A stretch of 64,000 nucleotides of DNA, taken from contig NZ_MLAJ01000004.1 of assembly GCF_002000485.1 (NCBI RefSeq), positions 106,219 to 170,218 of the forward strand, given 5' to 3'. The stretch is from Rodentibacter ratti. GTDB lineage: Bacteria; Pseudomonadota; Gammaproteobacteria; Enterobacterales; Pasteurellaceae. The position numbers were made by a program, and so were the translations under genes. This document shows positions 62,751-64,000 of this stretch, piece after piece; positions within the stretch are counted from its first letter, which is position 1, and every line of letters starts with the position of its first letter. The notes under the pieces are model-generated. The model saw nothing but the letters and a program-made list of their open reading frames with translations. It made no database searches and was not told the DNA's origin.

Positions 62751-64000
62751 TTAGAACTTCCAACCAACCGCTGCGCCACCGGCATAATCGCCCGAGTTGT
62801 TTGCGCTACCACCGATTTTGATAATAACGCGACCGTTGTCAGTCACTCTGGAGTAGCCCACCGCGATTGCCGATGCACCACGGTAAGTACCACCACCAAC
62901 ACTCACAATACTTTCACCCGCACGATAAGATTGCGGTAGTAAGCTCATTGCAACAGCGGAAGCGATACCACTGCGTAAGCGGCGATCAACCCGATTGATA
63001 CGATTATGTACATCACCCATATTGAGCGATAATTTCTTATCAAAATAACCGAGATTTACTGCATCGCTGGCATCTTTAGGATCCGCGACATTCGTTACCC
63101 GTACAGGTTTGTCTGAACCGCTATTGACTCTTACAACCTCAGTTTGGCGTTGAACATCTTTGTTTGTTTTAGGATCTACATAAACGAGTGGTCCGGTCAT
63201 TTGTAATTGATCCAGTGCCTGACTGAGCGGTTTTTTATCGGTATCGCCATAAATATTAAAGTTACCTTCAATATCAGAATTACCTAAATCAATTTTCGCA
63301 TTATCTGCAAGGGTTAAAGACTGATGAATGGTGACATCTTGTAAGGAAGTATGCCCTCCAACATTCAGATCTTTTTCAACGGTTAAATTGCCTTCAACTG
63401 TTGAGTTACCCTTCGTGAGACTATCACCATTAACAACAAGATCTTGAGTGGTGGTTGTTCCCTCAATCGTTGCATTACCTTTGGTGAGGGTATCTTTCTC
63501 AAAGGTCGCATTGCCTTTAACGGTACTGTCGCCTTCAACGGTAGAATTACCTTTCACTAGGCTGTCACCGTTAACAGTCGCATTGCCTTTAACGATACTG
63601 TTGCCTTCAACGGTAGAATTACCTTTCACTAGGCTGTCACCATTAACGGTTGCATTCCCTTTTGTGAGGGTGTCTTTCTCAAAGGTGGCATTACCTTTAA
63701 CGATACTGTCGCCTTCAACGGTAGAATTACCTTTCACTAGGCTGTCACCATTAACGGTTGCGTTCCCTTTTGTGAGGCTGTCGCCCTCAACGGTTGAATT
63801 CCCTTTGGTGAGGCTATCACCTTCAACGGTTGAATTCCCTTTGGTGAGGCTATCACCTTCAACGGTTGAGTTACCTTTGGTGAGGCTATCGCCTTCGACA
63901 GTTGAATTCCCTTTGGTGAGGCTATCGCCTTCAACGGTTGAATTCCCTTTGGTGAGGCTGTCGCCTTCCACAGTTGAATTGCCTTTGGTGAGGCTATCGC
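62751..64000 (-). CDS. trimeric autotransporter adhesin, C-terminal part (runs off the right edge)
   Basis: The minus-strand frame is open from the window edge (no start inside) to the stop at 62751-62753, about 416 residues. First come at least sixteen 12-residue repeats of the type VEGDSLTKGNST, VNGDSLVKGNST, VEGDSIVKGNAT and FEKDTLTKGNAT. Next are a coiled region and a YadA-like head-neck part (QRQTEVVRVNSGSDKPVRVT, DASDAVNLGYF). The last 90 residues are the YadA anchor: DVHNRINRVDRRLRSGIASA, AMSLLPQSYRAGESIVSVGG and final aromatic residue in VGWKF, typical of outer-membrane barrels. It is a type Vc secretion protein that forms surface fibres, probably for adhesion. The N-terminal signal peptide and head lie outside the window. 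Confidence 0.88.
   Translation of the reverse strand, partial: DSLTKGNSTVEGDSLTKGNSTVEGDSLTKGNSTVEGDSLTKGNSTVEGDSLTKGNSTVEGDSLTKGNSTVEGDSLTKGNATVNGDSLVKGNSTVEGDSIVKGNATFEKDTLTKGNATVNGDSLVKGNSTVEGNSIVKGNATVNGDSLVKGNSTVEGDSTVKGNATFEKDTLTKGNATIEGTTTTQDLVVNGDSLTKGNSTVEGNLTVEKDLNVGGHTSLQDVTIHQSLTLADNAKIDLGNSDIEGNFNIYGDTDKKPLSQALDQLQMTGPLVYVDPKTNKDVQRQTEVVRVNSGSDKPVRVTNVADPKDASDAVNLGYFDKKLSLNMGDVHNRINRVDRRLRSGIASAVAMSLLPQSYRAGESIVSVGGGTYRGASAIAVGYSRVTDNGRVIIKIGGSANNSGDYAGGAAVGWKF
63399..64000 (-). repeat. 36-bp in-frame tandem repeats of the adhesin
   Basis: About 16 units of 36 bases (12 codons) run to the right edge. The units nearest the edge are almost identical (VEGDSLTKGNST six times in a row, with few silent changes), while those nearer the anchor are diverged (NGDSLVKGN, EGDSIVKGN, EKDTLTKGN). 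One unit (IEGTTTTQDLV) is 11 codons long. The order suggests recent expansion at the N-terminal side. Confidence 0.9.

Noticed and set aside
63399..64000. Possible CRISPR array from regular 36-bp repeats
   Set aside because: There are no unique spacers; the whole unit repeats and is in frame within the adhesin gene.

Overview
The window is chromosomal DNA of a gamma-proteobacterium of the family Pasteurellaceae, most likely the Haemophilus/Aggregatibacter group. The main sign is the Haemophilus-type DNA uptake sequence core AAGTGCGGT (or its complement ACCGCACTT), which recurs throughout, inside genes and as inverted pairs in hairpins between genes. The gene set and several neighbourhoods (ilvC/ilvY/rarD/glpE; yheS-yrdD-tsaC-aroE-tag; def/fmt-rsmB-trkA-mscL; oppABCDF next to tal; nupC-deoD) agree with what I recall of Haemophilus influenzae. 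The species cannot be fixed from this window alone. No rRNA, tRNA, CRISPR array, transposase or prophage was seen.

Layout: 1-3.2 kb holds ilvC (partial) with its regulator ilvY, a RarD-type permease and the rhodanese glpE; a 451-bp element made of two inverted hairpin-rich copies separates ilvC from ilvY. 3.3-7.7 kb is a tight cluster of yheS, yrdD, tsaC, aroE and tag. 7.8-11.3 kb is envelope biogenesis (lptD, mlaA) plus ridA. 11.4-21.4 kb is the transcription/translation block: a strong promoter, an L10-type leader, rplJ, rplL, an attenuator-like hairpin, rpoB and rpoC. A GC-rich inverted repeat and an uptake-sequence hairpin lie between rpoB and rpoC. 21.5-24.2 kb is variable: tehA, a second diverged copy of the rpoC 3' end with its terminator, and then a very AT-rich ATPase-TOPRIM gene resembling OLD-family defence nucleases. 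24.2-28.1 kb holds pepD, gpt and two tandem ADP-ribosylglycohydrolase genes. 28.2-37.5 kb has dnaE, def, fmt, rsmB, an unexpected GT2 glycosyltransferase, trkA and mscL.

37.6-44.4 kb is the oppABCDF oligopeptide transporter on the minus strand and tal with a CRP-like site. 44.8-47.9 kb has yagU, an unrecognised lipoprotein, slyD, a SIMPL-domain protein and rraB. 48-51.8 kb is truD-surE-yqaA, a tiny lipoprotein resembling the NlpD N-terminus, and nlpD. 52-56.1 kb is a MerR-type regulator translationally coupled to a three-domain LplT-acyltransferase-acyl-ACP synthetase fusion for lysophospholipid recycling. 56.2-58.2 kb is the nupC-deoD nucleoside operon, followed by phoA behind a clear PHO box, pdxH, a dipeptide/heme-binding lipoprotein (dppA/hbpA), and the C-terminal part of a trimeric autotransporter adhesin with many 36-bp repeats, which runs off the right edge.

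The points most worth follow-up are the rpoC 3'-end duplication beside the solitary OLD-like gene, the inverted-copy repeat elements (571-1021 and 16931-17040), the tandem ADP-ribosylglycohydrolases, the LplT-Aas fusion with its own MerR regulator, and the adhesin repeat tract.
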